Assembly: GCF_001425055.1 (NCBI RefSeq)
Contig: NZ_LMDK01000001.1
Location: 571,845 to 635,844 of the forward strand
Direction: 5' to 3'
Source of the DNA: Pelomonas sp. Root1237
Lineage (GTDB): Bacteria > Pseudomonadota > Gammaproteobacteria > Burkholderiales > Burkholderiaceae_C
DNA: 64,000 nucleotides
A program made the position numbers and the translations under genes. The notes under the pieces were generated by a model. It worked only from the letters and a program-made list of their open reading frames with translations, was not told the DNA's origin and made no database searches. How positions within the stretch are numbered: position 1 is the first letter of the stretch; every line of letters begins with the position of its first letter. Shown piece by piece: positions 8,074 to 17,259 of the stretch.

Positions 8074-8196
8074 GGAGTTCTCCTCAGGGCTTCAGCTGCG
8101 GGTGAGGCCTGGTGTTTCAAGCCCCGCTTGGTTCAGATACTGGCAGAACGCCCCGCTGTTCGGGTCATCCCATAGCCCAGCAACGTGTAGGAAGCG

Positions 8197-9093
8197 TCAG
8201 GAGTTCACGTCGGACAGACGGATCTCGAAACCGCGCGTTTCGGGGTCGCCCTGGCGCAGGCGGACCGGCCAGTAGCCGCGATTGGGGTCCAGCCACAGCT
8301 CCACGCCAGGGTCTCGCTCACCCAGCGGCAGGCGTCGCAGATGCAGGCTGCCGGCGTCTTCAGGCGTCGCATCCACGGTCTCGAAGGTCCATTCCCGCAG
8401 TTCGCCGCGCAATCCGGCCACCCAGACACGCCAGCGCCCACCCGGTGTCGGGGCGGCCTGCACCAAGGCGGCGAGTTGCAGCCACCAGGACAGGCGGTCC
8501 TGCGCGCCCTCTGGCAGTTCGAGCTGGGCCGGGTTGGCCGAGAAGCTGACACGCCGCCCTTCGGCATCGAAGTTGATAGCCTGGCGGTCCTGACCGCCGC
8601 GCTGCAGCGCGAAGCGTTCGGGGGCCAGGCCCGCACTGCCGGTATGGCCCAGGCTTTCCAGGGCCGGCAGCGCGCGCTCGCCGATGCGGCGGGTCAGGCG
8701 CAGGCTGTAGCGGCCATCGGCTTCAGGGCGCCAGTCCAACAGCGCCTCGCCATCCTGGCCGCCCTGGCGCAGCCGGTACTGCCAGGCGGCTGGGCCGGCC
8801 AGGCGCAGCGGCGGGGCCTCGGGGGCGGCGATGGGGGCTTCAACGGCGGGCATCGGTGGCCTGGCGCTGGCGCGGGGCGAGCGGGCCTGAGGCAAGGGCC
8901 GGGTGGATGGGGTGGGCTCGGGCAGGGCCATGGGCAGCGTCGGCGGCTGCAACAACGCGATGCTGACGGCCCGCGCCGGCCGAGCGGCGCTGTCGTCGCG
9001 CACCCGCTCACCACCCAGCAGCAGCGCGTGGGCGAGCAGGCTGGCCGCCAGCGCAAACGTGGCGGCGCGGGGGAAGGGCAGGGCGGCGCGCAT
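8197..9093 (-). CDS. DUF3108 domain protein, membrane-anchored
   Basis: 298 residues. One N-terminal membrane helix (about 8-28) leads into a proline-rich linker (about 45-95, TonB-like in composition) and then a beta-rich DUF3108 domain (about 100-298). The layout suggests an anchored periplasmic domain. DUF3108 proteins are common in Burkholderiales beside purine or lipid genes, but their role is unknown. The start is 34 bases from the divergent FAH-like gene, so the two promoters share a short spacer. Confidence 0.8.
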   Translation of the reverse strand: MRAALPFPRAATFALAASLLAHALLLGGERVRDDSAARPARAVSIALLQPPTLPMALPEPTPSTRPLPQARSPRASARPPMPAVEAPIAAPEAPPLRLAGPAAWQYRLRQGGQDGEALLDWRPEADGRYSLRLTRRIGERALPALESLGHTGSAGLAPERFALQRGGQDRQAINFDAEGRRVSFSANPAQLELPEGAQDRLSWWLQLAALVQAAPTPGGRWRVWVAGLRGELREWTFETVDATPEDAGSLHLRRLPLGERDPGVELWLDPNRGYWPVRLRQGDPETRGFEIRLSDVNS

Positions 9094-9127
9094 CGCACAA
9101 TGCTGCCATCACCCTGAACTCCCGCTC

Positions 9128-9910
9128 ATGAAACTCGCCAGCTACGCCGACGGCTCGCGCGACGGCCACCTCGTCGTCGTGTCGCGCGACCAGACCCAGG
9201 CGCATTACGCCACCGGCATCGCCACGCGCTTGCAGCAGGTCCTCGATGACTGGGGCTTCCTGTCGCCGCAGCTCGAAGACCTGGCCGTGCAGCTGAACCA
9301 CGGCAAGCTGCGCCACGCCTTCGCTTTCGAACCCGAGAAATGTGTCGCGCCTCTGCCACGCGCTTATGGCTGGGCCGTTGCCGACGCCGAAGGCGGCGTG
9401 CGCCGCGAAGCTGGTCAGTTCCATGGCGCGCATCAGCCTTTGAGGGCGCCGGCGGCCTGCGAGCCGGCCCTTGCCGTCATCACGGGCGACCTGGCGGCAG
9501 CGAGTGATGCCGCCTCGGCACTTGATGCCATGCGTCTGCTGACTTTTGCCGTGGACTGGCGCCTGGACGGCGAATTGATCGCCACCCACTGCGCGCCGTT
9601 GGCCGTCACGCCTGATGAGTTGGGCGAGGCCTGGGGCGCCGGCCGTCTGCAGGCCCGCCTGGTGGCCCTGCACAACGGCGCCAAGCTCGATCCGCGCGAC
9701 GTGGCTGCCCTGCCCGGTGACGCACTGGCGCGTCTGGCCCGCTTGCGGGCGCTGCGCGCCGGGCAGTTGGCCGGCTCGGCCCTCGGCGCGCTGGAGCTGC
9801 CGCTAGCGCCCGGTGACAGTCTGCGCCTGGACCTCAAGTCCGCCGACGGCCAGCACAGCCTGTTCGGCGCCATCGACATCGATCTCGCACCGCCACCCGC
9901 ATCCGTATGA
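9128..9910 (+). CDS. Degenerate fumarylacetoacetase-like protein
   Basis: 260 residues against about 330 for the family. The first 90 residues are a good match to the N-terminal domain of bacterial FAH-like hydrolases (MKLASYADGSRDGHLVVVSRD, then PLPRAYGWA). The catalytic core is shortened. The FEAEIAVI metal motif reads CEPALAVI, losing one glutamate, and the usual Lys-containing KP-x-T segment is not recognisable. The end (SLFGAIDIDL) still matches. The frame is open, so it is expressed protein with probable loss of catalysis. Its stop overlaps the nucleoside hydrolase start (ATGA). Confidence 0.7.
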   Translation: MKLASYADGSRDGHLVVVSRDQTQAHYATGIATRLQQVLDDWGFLSPQLEDLAVQLNHGKLRHAFAFEPEKCVAPLPRAYGWAVADAEGGVRREAGQFHGAHQPLRAPAACEPALAVITGDLAAASDAASALDAMRLLTFAVDWRLDGELIATHCAPLAVTPDELGEAWGAGRLQARLVALHNGAKLDPRDVAALPGDALARLARLRALRAGQLAGSALGALELPLAPGDSLRLDLKSADGQHSLFGAIDIDLAPPPASV

Positions 9911-10845
9911 GCCAAGCCATCATCATTGACACCGACCCGGGCCAGGACGACGCCATCGCCCTGCTGCTGGCCGCTGCCTGCCCGGAGCTGGAACTGCTCG
10001 GCGTGACCACGGTAGCCGGCAATGTGCCGCTGGCGCTGACGACACTGAACGCCCGCAAGGTCTTGGAATTGGCCGGCCGGCGCGACGTGCCCATCTGCGC
10101 CGGTGCCGACAGGCCGCTGGACGTGCCCCTGGTCACCGCCGAGCATGTGCACGGCGACACCGGCCTGAACGGCGTCGAGCTGCCCGAGCCGACGCTGGCC
10201 CTGGACCCGCGCCATGCGGTCGACTTCATCATCCAGACCCTGCGTGAGCGCGAGGCCGGCACCGTGACGCTGTGCCCGCTGGGGCCACTGACGAATATCG
10301 CGCTGGCCCTGCGCCAGGCGCCCGACATCGCGGCGCGCATCCGCCGCATCGTGCTGATGGGCGGCGGTTTCTTCGAGGGCGGCAACGTCACGCCGGCCGC
10401 CGAGTTCAACATCTATGTCGATCCGCAGGCGGCCCATGAGGTGTTCACGAGTGGCGTGCCCATCACGATGGCGCCGCTGGACGTCACCCACGAGGCGCTG
10501 ACGACGGCGGCCCGCATCGAGGCCATCCGCGCCTTGGGCAACCGCGTTGGCAGCGTCGTCGCCGCCTGGATGGAATTCTTCGAACGCTTTGACGAGGAGA
10601 AATATGGCCAGGACGGCGGCCCGCTGCACGACCCTTGCGTCATCGCCTGGCTGCTGGCGCCTGAGCTGTTCACCGGCCGGGACTGCAATGTGCGCGTCGA
10701 GACCCGGAGCGAGCTGACGCGCGGCATGACGGTCATCGACTGGTGGGCCGTCACCGGCCTGCCTGCCAACGCCCAGGTGCTGCGCCATGTCGATGCCGAC
10801 GGCTTCTTCGCGCTGCTGACCGAGAGGCTGTCGGCTCTGCAGTGA
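9907..10845 (+). CDS. Nucleoside hydrolase (IunH/RihA type)
   Basis: 312 residues. The N-terminal DTDPGQDD calcium-binding motif (about 8-15), the VAGN and LGPLTNIA segments, the MGG loop and a late HDP motif are all present, so the active site is intact. These enzymes cleave the N-glycosidic bond of nucleosides for base salvage. Whether it prefers purines or pyrimidines cannot be told by eye. It overlaps the preceding FAH-like gene by four bases. Confidence 0.93.
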   Translation: MSQAIIIDTDPGQDDAIALLLAAACPELELLGVTTVAGNVPLALTTLNARKVLELAGRRDVPICAGADRPLDVPLVTAEHVHGDTGLNGVELPEPTLALDPRHAVDFIIQTLREREAGTVTLCPLGPLTNIALALRQAPDIAARIRRIVLMGGGFFEGGNVTPAAEFNIYVDPQAAHEVFTSGVPITMAPLDVTHEALTTAARIEAIRALGNRVGSVVAAWMEFFERFDEEKYGQDGGPLHDPCVIAWLLAPELFTGRDCNVRVETRSELTRGMTVIDWWAVTGLPANAQVLRHVDADGFFALLTERLSALQ

Positions 10846-11046
10846 GTGCGTCATTGAGCGAAAGCCGGGATGGTCCGGCAGGGCAAGATCCGGAACTCCA
10901 TTAGTACGCGCTTGACGCATAGATGATGTGCAAACGGGTATCGACATCATTTATATCCGGTGAGACACTGGCCATTGGGGGGGACACCGCAGCGCCCGGG
11001 GTGGAAGAGGCGCATCGTCGCGCGACGGCGCGTCGAGGAGACATCG

Positions 11047-12051
11047 ATGCCGACCAGAGACAAGCTGCTGGAGGTCATCGCATTGCAGACCGAGGTGGCC
11101 GGACTGGGGCTGGACCTGGATTTGGACCTGGGGCGCCTGCTGGACCGCGTCGTCAAACGCACCCTGAGCCTGGTGGATGCCGACGGCGCCGCCCTGGAGA
11201 TGGCCGAGGGCGACGAGATGGTCTACCGCGCGGCGGCCGGCATGGCGGAGGGCAGCCTGGGCCTGCGGCTCAAACGCAGTCACAGCCTGTCGGGCCTGTG
11301 CGTCGCCCAGGGGCGGGCACTGCGCTGCGACGACGCACTGCTCGATCCGCGCTGCGACCGCGCCGCCTGCGAGCGCCTGGGCCTGCGCGCCATGGTCGTC
11401 GTGCCGCTGCGTCATCACGGCGTGACGGTGGGCGTGCTGAAGGCCATGTCCAAACGCGAGGGTCATTTCGCTGACCGGCATCTGTCCCTGCTGGGGCTGG
11501 TGTCCCAGCTCGTCGCCGCGGCCATGTATTTCGCCACCCGCTATGCGCCCGCCGAACTCTTCCACAAGGCGACGCATGACGGGCTGACGGACCTGCCCAA
11601 CCGCTCCCTCTTCCTGGATCGCCTGCATGCCTCGCTGGCCCAGGCCATGCGGGACGGCCAGCCGCTGGCCGTCATGATGCTGGACATGAATGGCCTCAAG
11701 CGGATCAACGACGGCTTCGGTCACCGTGCCGGCGACGCGGCGCTGTTGGAGTTCGCGCGCCGCCTGGTTGGCGGCCTGCGCCAGTCCGACATGGCGGCGC
11801 GGCTGGGGGGTGACGAGTTCGGCGTGCTGCTGCGGCCGCTGGCGGCCGACGGCGGCCTGGAGGCGACGATGCAGCGGCTGGCGGCGCATCTCGACGGCGG
11901 CTTCGAGTTCGAAGGCCGGCTGCTGCAGGTCGGTGCCAGCATGGGCACGGCCTGCTTCCCCGAGGATGGCATGGATCTCGGCCGGCTCATCGAGCTGGCC
12001 GACCAGCGCATGTACCGCCACAAGCGCGGCCTGCAGCACGCCCACGCCTGA
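11047..12051 (+). CDS. GAF-GGDEF diguanylate cyclase
   Basis: 334 residues from the ATG at 11047, preceded by a GAGGAG ribosome site. An N-terminal GAF sensor (about 25-165) precedes a GGDEF domain (about 175-330) with intact LGGDEF and an upstream RQSD inhibitory site, so it should make c-di-GMP under product inhibition. No transmembrane helix is present, so it is cytosolic. It is relevant that a GEMM-I riboswitch lies elsewhere in the window at 34626. The 200-base leader holds a TTGACG -35-like hexamer around 10911. Confidence 0.93.
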   Translation: MPTRDKLLEVIALQTEVAGLGLDLDLDLGRLLDRVVKRTLSLVDADGAALEMAEGDEMVYRAAAGMAEGSLGLRLKRSHSLSGLCVAQGRALRCDDALLDPRCDRAACERLGLRAMVVVPLRHHGVTVGVLKAMSKREGHFADRHLSLLGLVSQLVAAAMYFATRYAPAELFHKATHDGLTDLPNRSLFLDRLHASLAQAMRDGQPLAVMMLDMNGLKRINDGFGHRAGDAALLEFARRLVGGLRQSDMAARLGGDEFGVLLRPLAADGGLEATMQRLAAHLDGGFEFEGRLLQVGASMGTACFPEDGMDLGRLIELADQRMYRHKRGLQHAHA

Positions 12052-12091
12052 GCCGGTGGCAAGATGGCGCTCCGTCTCACCGGAGCCCGCC

Positions 12092-12769
12092 ATGCAACGC
12101 CGCCTCGTCATCGCCAGTGCCCCCGCGCTGTTCCTGCTGCGCCCGGCCTGGGCGCTGAACCTCAGCGAGGGTGATGCCAACGCCGGCATCCGCGCGGCCC
12201 TGGAGCGCGGCGCCAATTCGGCGGTGTCGCTGCTGGGGCGTCCCGACGGCTTTCTCGGCAACCCGCTCGTCAAGATCGAGCTGCCGGGTTATCTGAGGGA
12301 CGCCGCCAAGCTGCTGAAGGCCACCGGGCAAGGCAGGAAGCTCGACGAGCTCGTCACAGCGATGAACCGCGCCGCCGAAGCCGCCGTGCCGGCGGCCAAG
12401 CCGCTGCTCGTCAAGGCGGTGAAGGACATGAGCGTCGAGGACGGGCTGAAGATCCTCAGGGGTGGTGACGACTCGGTGACGCAGTTCTTCGCCGTGAAGA
12501 CGCGCGAGCCGCTGGGCCAGCAGTTCCTACCCATCGTGACCAAGGCGACCGAGAAGGTGTCTCTCGCCGACAAGTACAACGCAGTCGCCAGGAAGGCCGG
12601 CGGCTTCGGCCTCGTCAAGGGCGACGAGGCCAACATCCAGCAGTACGTGACGGCCAGGGCGCTGGACGGGCTCTACCGCATCATTGGCGAGGAGGAGAAG
12701 AAGATCCGGCAGGACCCGGTTGGTACGGGCAGCGCCATCCTCAAAAAGGTTTTCGGCGGGCTGGGCTAG
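12092..12769 (+). CDS. DUF4197 periplasmic protein
   Basis: 225 residues with a signal peptide (about 1-21, ending WALNL). The rest is helical, with conserved IRAALERGANSAV near the start and RALDGLYRIIGEEEKKIRQDP near the end, as in the DUF4197 family. The role is unknown. It ends within four bases of the convergent GFA-family gene. Confidence 0.85.
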   Translation: MQRRLVIASAPALFLLRPAWALNLSEGDANAGIRAALERGANSAVSLLGRPDGFLGNPLVKIELPGYLRDAAKLLKATGQGRKLDELVTAMNRAAEAAVPAAKPLLVKAVKDMSVEDGLKILRGGDDSVTQFFAVKTREPLGQQFLPIVTKATEKVSLADKYNAVARKAGGFGLVKGDEANIQQYVTARALDGLYRIIGEEEKKIRQDPVGTGSAILKKVFGGLG

Positions 12770-13251
12770 GGCCTGTAGTGCGCCTTGTGCCACTCGGCCA
12801 ATGACATGTCGGGGTACTCGTCAAAGCGCGGGTCCCGAGGCGAGCCTTCCACCTCGACCCAATCCGCCTTGGAACCCACCATGCAATGCACGTGTTCGGG
12901 TGGCGTCGGCAACGGCGTGTCGATGGCGCTGGCATGCGGGTGCACAAGCTCCGGCCAAGTCGGGTCCCAGAGCCACAGCGCGCTGCCGCACTTCATGCAG
13001 AAGTAGCGCCGCCCGCTGCTCTTGTGCCGGCCATTGCCTTCCTTGTTCGGCAGCTTGGCGCGGTAGATGCGCAGATGCCGCTTGCCCTTGACCTTCATCG
13101 TGTGCGTCTGAGCGCCGAGGTTGATCGCATAGCCGCCGGCGCCGGCCGTCTTGCGGCAGATGGAGCAGTAGCAGCGCATGAAAGGGACGGGCGAGTCGGC
13201 CTCGACCGAGAACTTCACGCTGCCGCAATGGCATGAGCCTTCGAGGTGCAT
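12766..13251 (-). CDS. GFA-family (CENP-V/GFA) zinc protein
   Basis: 161 residues. The zinc motifs CHCG near residue 7, CYCSIC near 28 and CMKCG near 92 identify the GFA family, first described for glutathione-dependent formaldehyde activation. Many bacterial members have no proven activity, so the substrate is open. The stop overlaps the convergent DUF4197 gene by four bases. Confidence 0.9.
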   Translation of the reverse strand: MHLEGSCHCGSVKFSVEADSPVPFMRCYCSICRKTAGAGGYAINLGAQTHTMKVKGKRHLRIYRAKLPNKEGNGRHKSSGRRYFCMKCGSALWLWDPTWPELVHPHASAIDTPLPTPPEHVHCMVGSKADWVEVEGSPRDPRFDEYPDMSLAEWHKAHYRP

Positions 13252-13343
13252 TTGCTGGCCTTTCTGTGGGATGGCGTGCAGGAGCCCATGATGGCCGACA
13301 ATCCCGGCCCTTGCCTGTTTGCTGCCGCTTCGACGGCTTTGCG

Positions 13344-14249
13344 ATGAATTCCGATCTTCCTGATCCCGTCACCCCGTCCGAAGAACCGGCAGCCGCTGTG
13401 CCCGCACCCGTGCCTGTGCCTGAGGCCACACCGGCGGCCACACCCGAAGCCGCGCCCCAGATCGAGAGCGCGACCGAGGTTTCCGCCGACGCCGCGCCGG
13501 CTGCTGCTGGCTCGCCCGCTGCGCCGACGGTAGACGCCACTGCCGAGCTCAAGGCCCTGTTCCCGGCCCTGTTCACCGGCAAGCCCAAGCCCGTCAAGCT
13601 GCGCGTGCAGGCCGACATCCAGGAGCGCGCACCGGGCAAGTTCAGCAAGGCTCAGCTCAGCGCCTTCCTGCGCCGCCACACCGGCAGCACCGGCTATCTG
13701 ATCGCGCTGACCCAGGCCAAGAGCCGCTTCGACCTCGACGGCAACCCCGCCGGTGAGATCACGGAAGAGCATCTGAACGCCGCCAAGGAAGAGCTGACTC
13801 GCCGCCGCGGCCTGAAGCAGGAGCGCGAGCAGGTGGAGCAGGAGCGCCACCAGCTCGAGGCGCAGCAGCGCCGCAACCGAGCCCAGCTGCTGTGGGACTT
13901 CGAGCGCACGACGCTGACCGAGGCCAACTTCTGCGTGCTCAAGGGCGTGGTGCCTGAGGAGCTGCCGGGCCTGCTGGAGATCGCTCGCAAGGAGCGCGCC
14001 GAGGCGCCGCCTGCCCCGCCGCGGGAGGTGCGCCGCGATGGGCCCCCGCCGCGCCGCGATGACCGACGCCCCGGTGGTGGCGGTCGCCCCGAGGGGCGCT
14101 CAGAAGGTCGCCGCGAAGGTGGCCGGCCGCCGCAGCGTCAGGGCAAGAAGCCCGATCAGCCGCGCCGCGATCAGGCGGCCAAGCCCCAGGTAGCAAAGGC
14201 GCAGCCGGCCCCCGAAGCTGAGCCGACCAAGGATCAGGCGCCCGAGTAA
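13344..14249 (+). CDS. proQ: ProQ/FinO RNA chaperone
   Basis: 301 residues. An alanine- and proline-rich N-terminal linker (1-65) precedes the FinO/ProQ fold (about 66-170, with KLRVQADIQERAPG, LRRHTGSTGYL and RFDLDGNPAG). A charged coiled-coil (about 150-185) and a long Arg/Gly-rich tail follow. ProQ binds structured sRNAs and mRNA 3' ends. The extended basic tail is typical of betaproteobacterial ProQ-like proteins and probably adds RNA affinity. Confidence 0.9.
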   Translation: MNSDLPDPVTPSEEPAAAVPAPVPVPEATPAATPEAAPQIESATEVSADAAPAAAGSPAAPTVDATAELKALFPALFTGKPKPVKLRVQADIQERAPGKFSKAQLSAFLRRHTGSTGYLIALTQAKSRFDLDGNPAGEITEEHLNAAKEELTRRRGLKQEREQVEQERHQLEAQQRRNRAQLLWDFERTTLTEANFCVLKGVVPEELPGLLEIARKERAEAPPAPPREVRRDGPPPRRDDRRPGGGGRPEGRSEGRREGGRPPQRQGKKPDQPRRDQAAKPQVAKAQPAPEAEPTKDQAPE

Positions 14250-14262
14250 TCGGGCCGCGTCA

Positions 14263-15642
14263 TCAGGCCGAGTAGCGTTGCTCCAGGTAGGCGAGCAAGG
14301 TGCGGATCGTCTGCGCCTCGCCGCCCACTGGCCGGCCGGCGCGAGGCGCGTCGTTCCAGGCGAACAGGTCGACGTGCAGCCAGTCCTGCTGCGGTGGCAG
14401 GAAGTCTTCCAGGAACAGTGCTGCGTTGATGGCACCGGCCAGCGGGCTCTTGCCCGTGTTGACGATGTCGCCGATCGTGCTCTCGATGCCGGCGTGATAC
14501 GGCGCCCACAGCGGCATATGCCAGAGCGGGTCGTCGAGCTTCAAACCCAGGTCGACCAGATCGCGGGCCGTGTCCATGTGCTTGGCGAACAGCGCCGGCA
14601 GCTGGGCGCCCAGGGCCACGCGCGCGGCACCCGTCAGCGTCGCCAGGTCGATGACGAGGTCGGGCTTGCCCTCGGCCGCATAGGCCAGCGCATCGCAAAG
14701 GATGACGCGACCCTCCGCGTCGGTGTTGCCGATCTCGATGTGCAGGCCCTTGCGCGTCTTGATGACGTCGCCGGGCCGGTAGGCGTTGCCCGAGATCGAG
14801 TTCTCGACCGCCGGGATCAGCAGCTGCAGGCGCACCGGCAGCTTCAAGGCCATGATGAGGGTGGCCAGGCCCAGCGCGTTGGCCGCGCCGCCCATGTCCT
14901 TCTTCATCTGGCGCATGCCTTCGCCGGGCTTGATGTTGAGGCCGCCGGTGTCGAAGCAGACGCCCTTGCCCACCAGGGCCAGCTTGGGGTGCTTGGGATT
15001 GCCCCAGTTCAGCTCGATCAGGCGAGGTGAGCGCGTGCTCGCGCGGCCGACGGCGTGAATGCTGGGGAAGTTCTTCTTCAGCAGGGCGTCGCCGATGGTT
15101 TCTGCATAGGTCGCGTCGTATTGCTTGGCCAGCGCCTTGGCGGCGGCGGCCAGCTCGGCCGGGCCCATGTGCTCGGCCGGCGTGTTGACGAGATCGCGCG
15201 TGGCCGAAATCGCCGCCGCCAGCGCCAGGCCGCGTTCGGCGTCAGCACCGCCCTTCAGCACCAATGTGGCCGGCGCGCGCTTGGCCGGCTTGTAGAGGTC
15301 GAAGCGGTAGCCGCCCAGCTCCCAGGACATGGCCGCGCCCTCCGGCAGCAGGGCCAGGCCGGCGTCATCCAGCTTGTAGACACCTTCCGGCAGGGCCAGC
15401 GGCAGGTGGCTCAGCGCAAAGGGGTGGGCGCTGTGGGCCACGCCGGCAAAGACCTGGGCCAGGCGGCCATTGGGGCCGGGCACCAGGGCGTGGCTGTCCG
15501 GCGCACCGACAAAGCCGACCGTCGCCAACCAGGCGCGGGTGGCCGGTGGCAGGCCGGGGGCCAGGGCCTGGAAGGCCGCGCGGTCCACGACGGTGATGGG
15601 AGTGGCCTTGGCCGGGAGGGTCTTTTTCAGCTGGACGGTCAT
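14263..15642 (-). CDS. M17 leucyl aminopeptidase family
   Basis: 459 residues. The C-terminal catalytic domain has the metal-binding VGKGVCFDTGG and KDMGGAA segments and the signature NTDAEGR. The N-terminal domain is shorter and different from that of PepA, so this is the PepB-like subgroup. It is a cytosolic dizinc exopeptidase. Its end is 13 bases from the convergent proQ stop. Confidence 0.94.
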   Translation of the reverse strand: MTVQLKKTLPAKATPITVVDRAAFQALAPGLPPATRAWLATVGFVGAPDSHALVPGPNGRLAQVFAGVAHSAHPFALSHLPLALPEGVYKLDDAGLALLPEGAAMSWELGGYRFDLYKPAKRAPATLVLKGGADAERGLALAAAISATRDLVNTPAEHMGPAELAAAAKALAKQYDATYAETIGDALLKKNFPSIHAVGRASTRSPRLIELNWGNPKHPKLALVGKGVCFDTGGLNIKPGEGMRQMKKDMGGAANALGLATLIMALKLPVRLQLLIPAVENSISGNAYRPGDVIKTRKGLHIEIGNTDAEGRVILCDALAYAAEGKPDLVIDLATLTGAARVALGAQLPALFAKHMDTARDLVDLGLKLDDPLWHMPLWAPYHAGIESTIGDIVNTGKSPLAGAINAALFLEDFLPPQQDWLHVDLFAWNDAPRAGRPVGGEAQTIRTLLAYLEQRYSA

Positions 15643-15808
15643 CGCGGAGTCCTGGATTCAAAAGCGGCATTGTCTGCATAGCCGGTGACCGCAGGCCACA
15701 AGTGCAAAGAAGTGTGTTTGGCCTGTCAACCACCCCCAACCAGCCCGCGTTGTGCCTCCCAATCGCGCCCCACTCGGCGTGAGACGGCCCTCAAAAGGCC
15801 AGACAGCC

Positions 15809-15988
15809 ATGATGAAGATCCAGCCCCGCACTGAACACCCGCCGCGCCGCCTGCCCCTCTCCGAGGTGGCCTGGAGCGCCGAGGAATCCGTCGAAAAGGG
15901 CCGCAAGCACGAGGCCTTCGACACCGGTTTCTACAGCGGCGAACGCCGCGGCCTCGCCCGCGCCATGCGCCTGGACCGCAAGCGCTGA
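15809..15988 (+). CDS. Small basic protein, unknown
   Basis: 59 residues from the tandem ATGs at 15809; an upstream in-frame start at 15752 is possible. The C-terminal half (KGRKHEAFDTGFYSGERRG, then ARAMRLDRKR) reads like a conserved basic small protein. A strong intrinsic terminator follows directly, which argues that this is a real transcription unit. No family is recognised. Confidence 0.55.
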   Translation: MMKIQPRTEHPPRRLPLSEVAWSAEESVEKGRKHEAFDTGFYSGERRGLARAMRLDRKR

Positions 15989-16012
15989 AATCGGCAACTC
16001 TCCTCTTTGCGG

Positions 16013-16047
16013 CCCGCCGTCCGACACCGGACGGCGGGCTTTGTTTT
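16013..16047 (+). terminator. Intrinsic terminator after small basic protein gene
   Basis: An 11-bp perfect stem CCCGCCGTCCG (16013-16023) with CGGACGGCGGG (16028-16038), loop ACAC, then CTTTGTTTT. It is 25 bases past the stop at 15988. Confidence 0.92.
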
Positions 16048-16106
16048 GGGCTGAACGGGAAATCCTCCCGGATTTGCTGGCGTGACAGCGCCGAGAATGC
16101 GCCCCC

Positions 16107-16685
16107 ATGAAAGCCGCCCGCCGCTCCATCGCCTTCTTTTCCGGCCTCCTGCTGTACTGCTTCGGCGCGGGCGCCGCCATGAAGTACGCCAGCACCGGCC
16201 TGCCGCGCCAGGTCTATGCCCAGCTGGGTGGCCGCAACAGCCTGCAGGTCATGCTCGGCGAGGCTGTCGCCATTGCGCTGCTGCTCTTCATTGCCGCGCT
16301 GATCTGGGGCTATCTGACGCTGCGGCCGCAGCGCCGCCGGCACCGCCCCTATGTCGCGTGGATGATGTCCGGCGTCGGCGTGGCCTGGGCGGGCTGGTTG
16401 ATCTTCGGCGCCTTCAGCTTCGCGCTGAAGCCGCGCGCCTACTCGGCGCCCCTGCAGAGCATGCTGCTGTCGTCCAGTGCGGCGCCGCTGTTCGGTGCCT
16501 TCAACATCTTCGGCGTCGTTGGCGGCGTCTGGCTGGCCGGCCGGCTGGCCAAGAGGCGCCAGGTCGGCTTGCCCACCACGCGCTCGCGCCGCCACCACGG
16601 CGAGGAGGAGTCGGCCGCTGATGCCGGCGCCGACAGCACGGTGTCGACCATCGCGCCGCACTCCGTGTCGCCACCGGTGAACTGA
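16107..16685 (+). CDS. Integral membrane protein, unknown
   Basis: 192 residues with four predicted membrane helices (about 7-25, 48-70, 82-103 and 120-148) and a basic, then polar C-terminal tail. No family is recognised. It begins a tight rightward run (11 bases to the DTW gene, then 9 to dsbD), so it may share that operon. Confidence 0.7.
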   Translation: MKAARRSIAFFSGLLLYCFGAGAAMKYASTGLPRQVYAQLGGRNSLQVMLGEAVAIALLLFIAALIWGYLTLRPQRRRHRPYVAWMMSGVGVAWAGWLIFGAFSFALKPRAYSAPLQSMLLSSSAAPLFGAFNIFGVVGGVWLAGRLAKRRQVGLPTTRSRRHHGEEESAADAGADSTVSTIAPHSVSPPVN

Positions 16686-16695
16686 GCCGAGGCGC

Positions 16696-17250
16696 ATGCC
16701 CCGCGCGGTCTGCCCGCGCTGCGAGCGCCCGGCCTGCACCTGCCTGTGCGCCACGCTGCCGGCGCCGCTGGCCGTGCGCACCGAACTGCTCATCCTCCAG
16801 CACCCGGCCGAGGCCGGTCATGCCAAGAACACCGCCGCCTTTCTGACGCTCGGCCTGAGCCCAGCCGCGTGCCTGCTGCGCGGCGAGGCTTTCGACCCCG
16901 CACTGGCCCGCCCCGGCACGGCGCTGCTCTACCCGGGCGAGGGCGAGCCGGGCACGTTAGCCGAAGTGAATCGCCTCATCCTGCTGGACGGCAATTGGCG
17001 CCAGAGTCGCCGCCTGTTGGCAGTCAACCCCTGGCTGGCCGCGCTGCCGCGGCTGAGCTTGCCCGAGCAGCCCGGCCGCTATGCGATACGCCGAGCCCAC
17101 CGCCCTGGCCAGCTGTCAACACTGGAAGCCGGTTTGCATGCCTTGGCCCTGTTGGAAGGCGGGCCGGAACGCTTCGCACCGCTGTGGGCCGCATTCGATG
17201 CATTTGTTCAGGCAGGCCTGTCACGACAGGGTGAAAGCGGGATGGCCTAG
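16696..17250 (+). CDS. DTW-domain tRNA aminocarboxypropyltransferase
   Basis: 184 residues. An N-terminal zinc-ribbon-like CPRCERPACTCLC is followed by the LLILQHPAEAGHAKNTA segment and the DTW core. In this protein the signature reads LLDGNWRQSRRLL, with asparagine where many members have threonine. The family (TapT/TrmX type) transfers the 3-amino-3-carboxypropyl group of SAM to uridine in tRNA. The gene sits between a membrane protein and dsbD in a close run. Confidence 0.88.
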   Translation: MPRAVCPRCERPACTCLCATLPAPLAVRTELLILQHPAEAGHAKNTAAFLTLGLSPAACLLRGEAFDPALARPGTALLYPGEGEPGTLAEVNRLILLDGNWRQSRRLLAVNPWLAALPRLSLPEQPGRYAIRRAHRPGQLSTLEAGLHALALLEGGPERFAPLWAAFDAFVQAGLSRQGESGMA

Positions 17251-17259
17251 GATTTCGGG

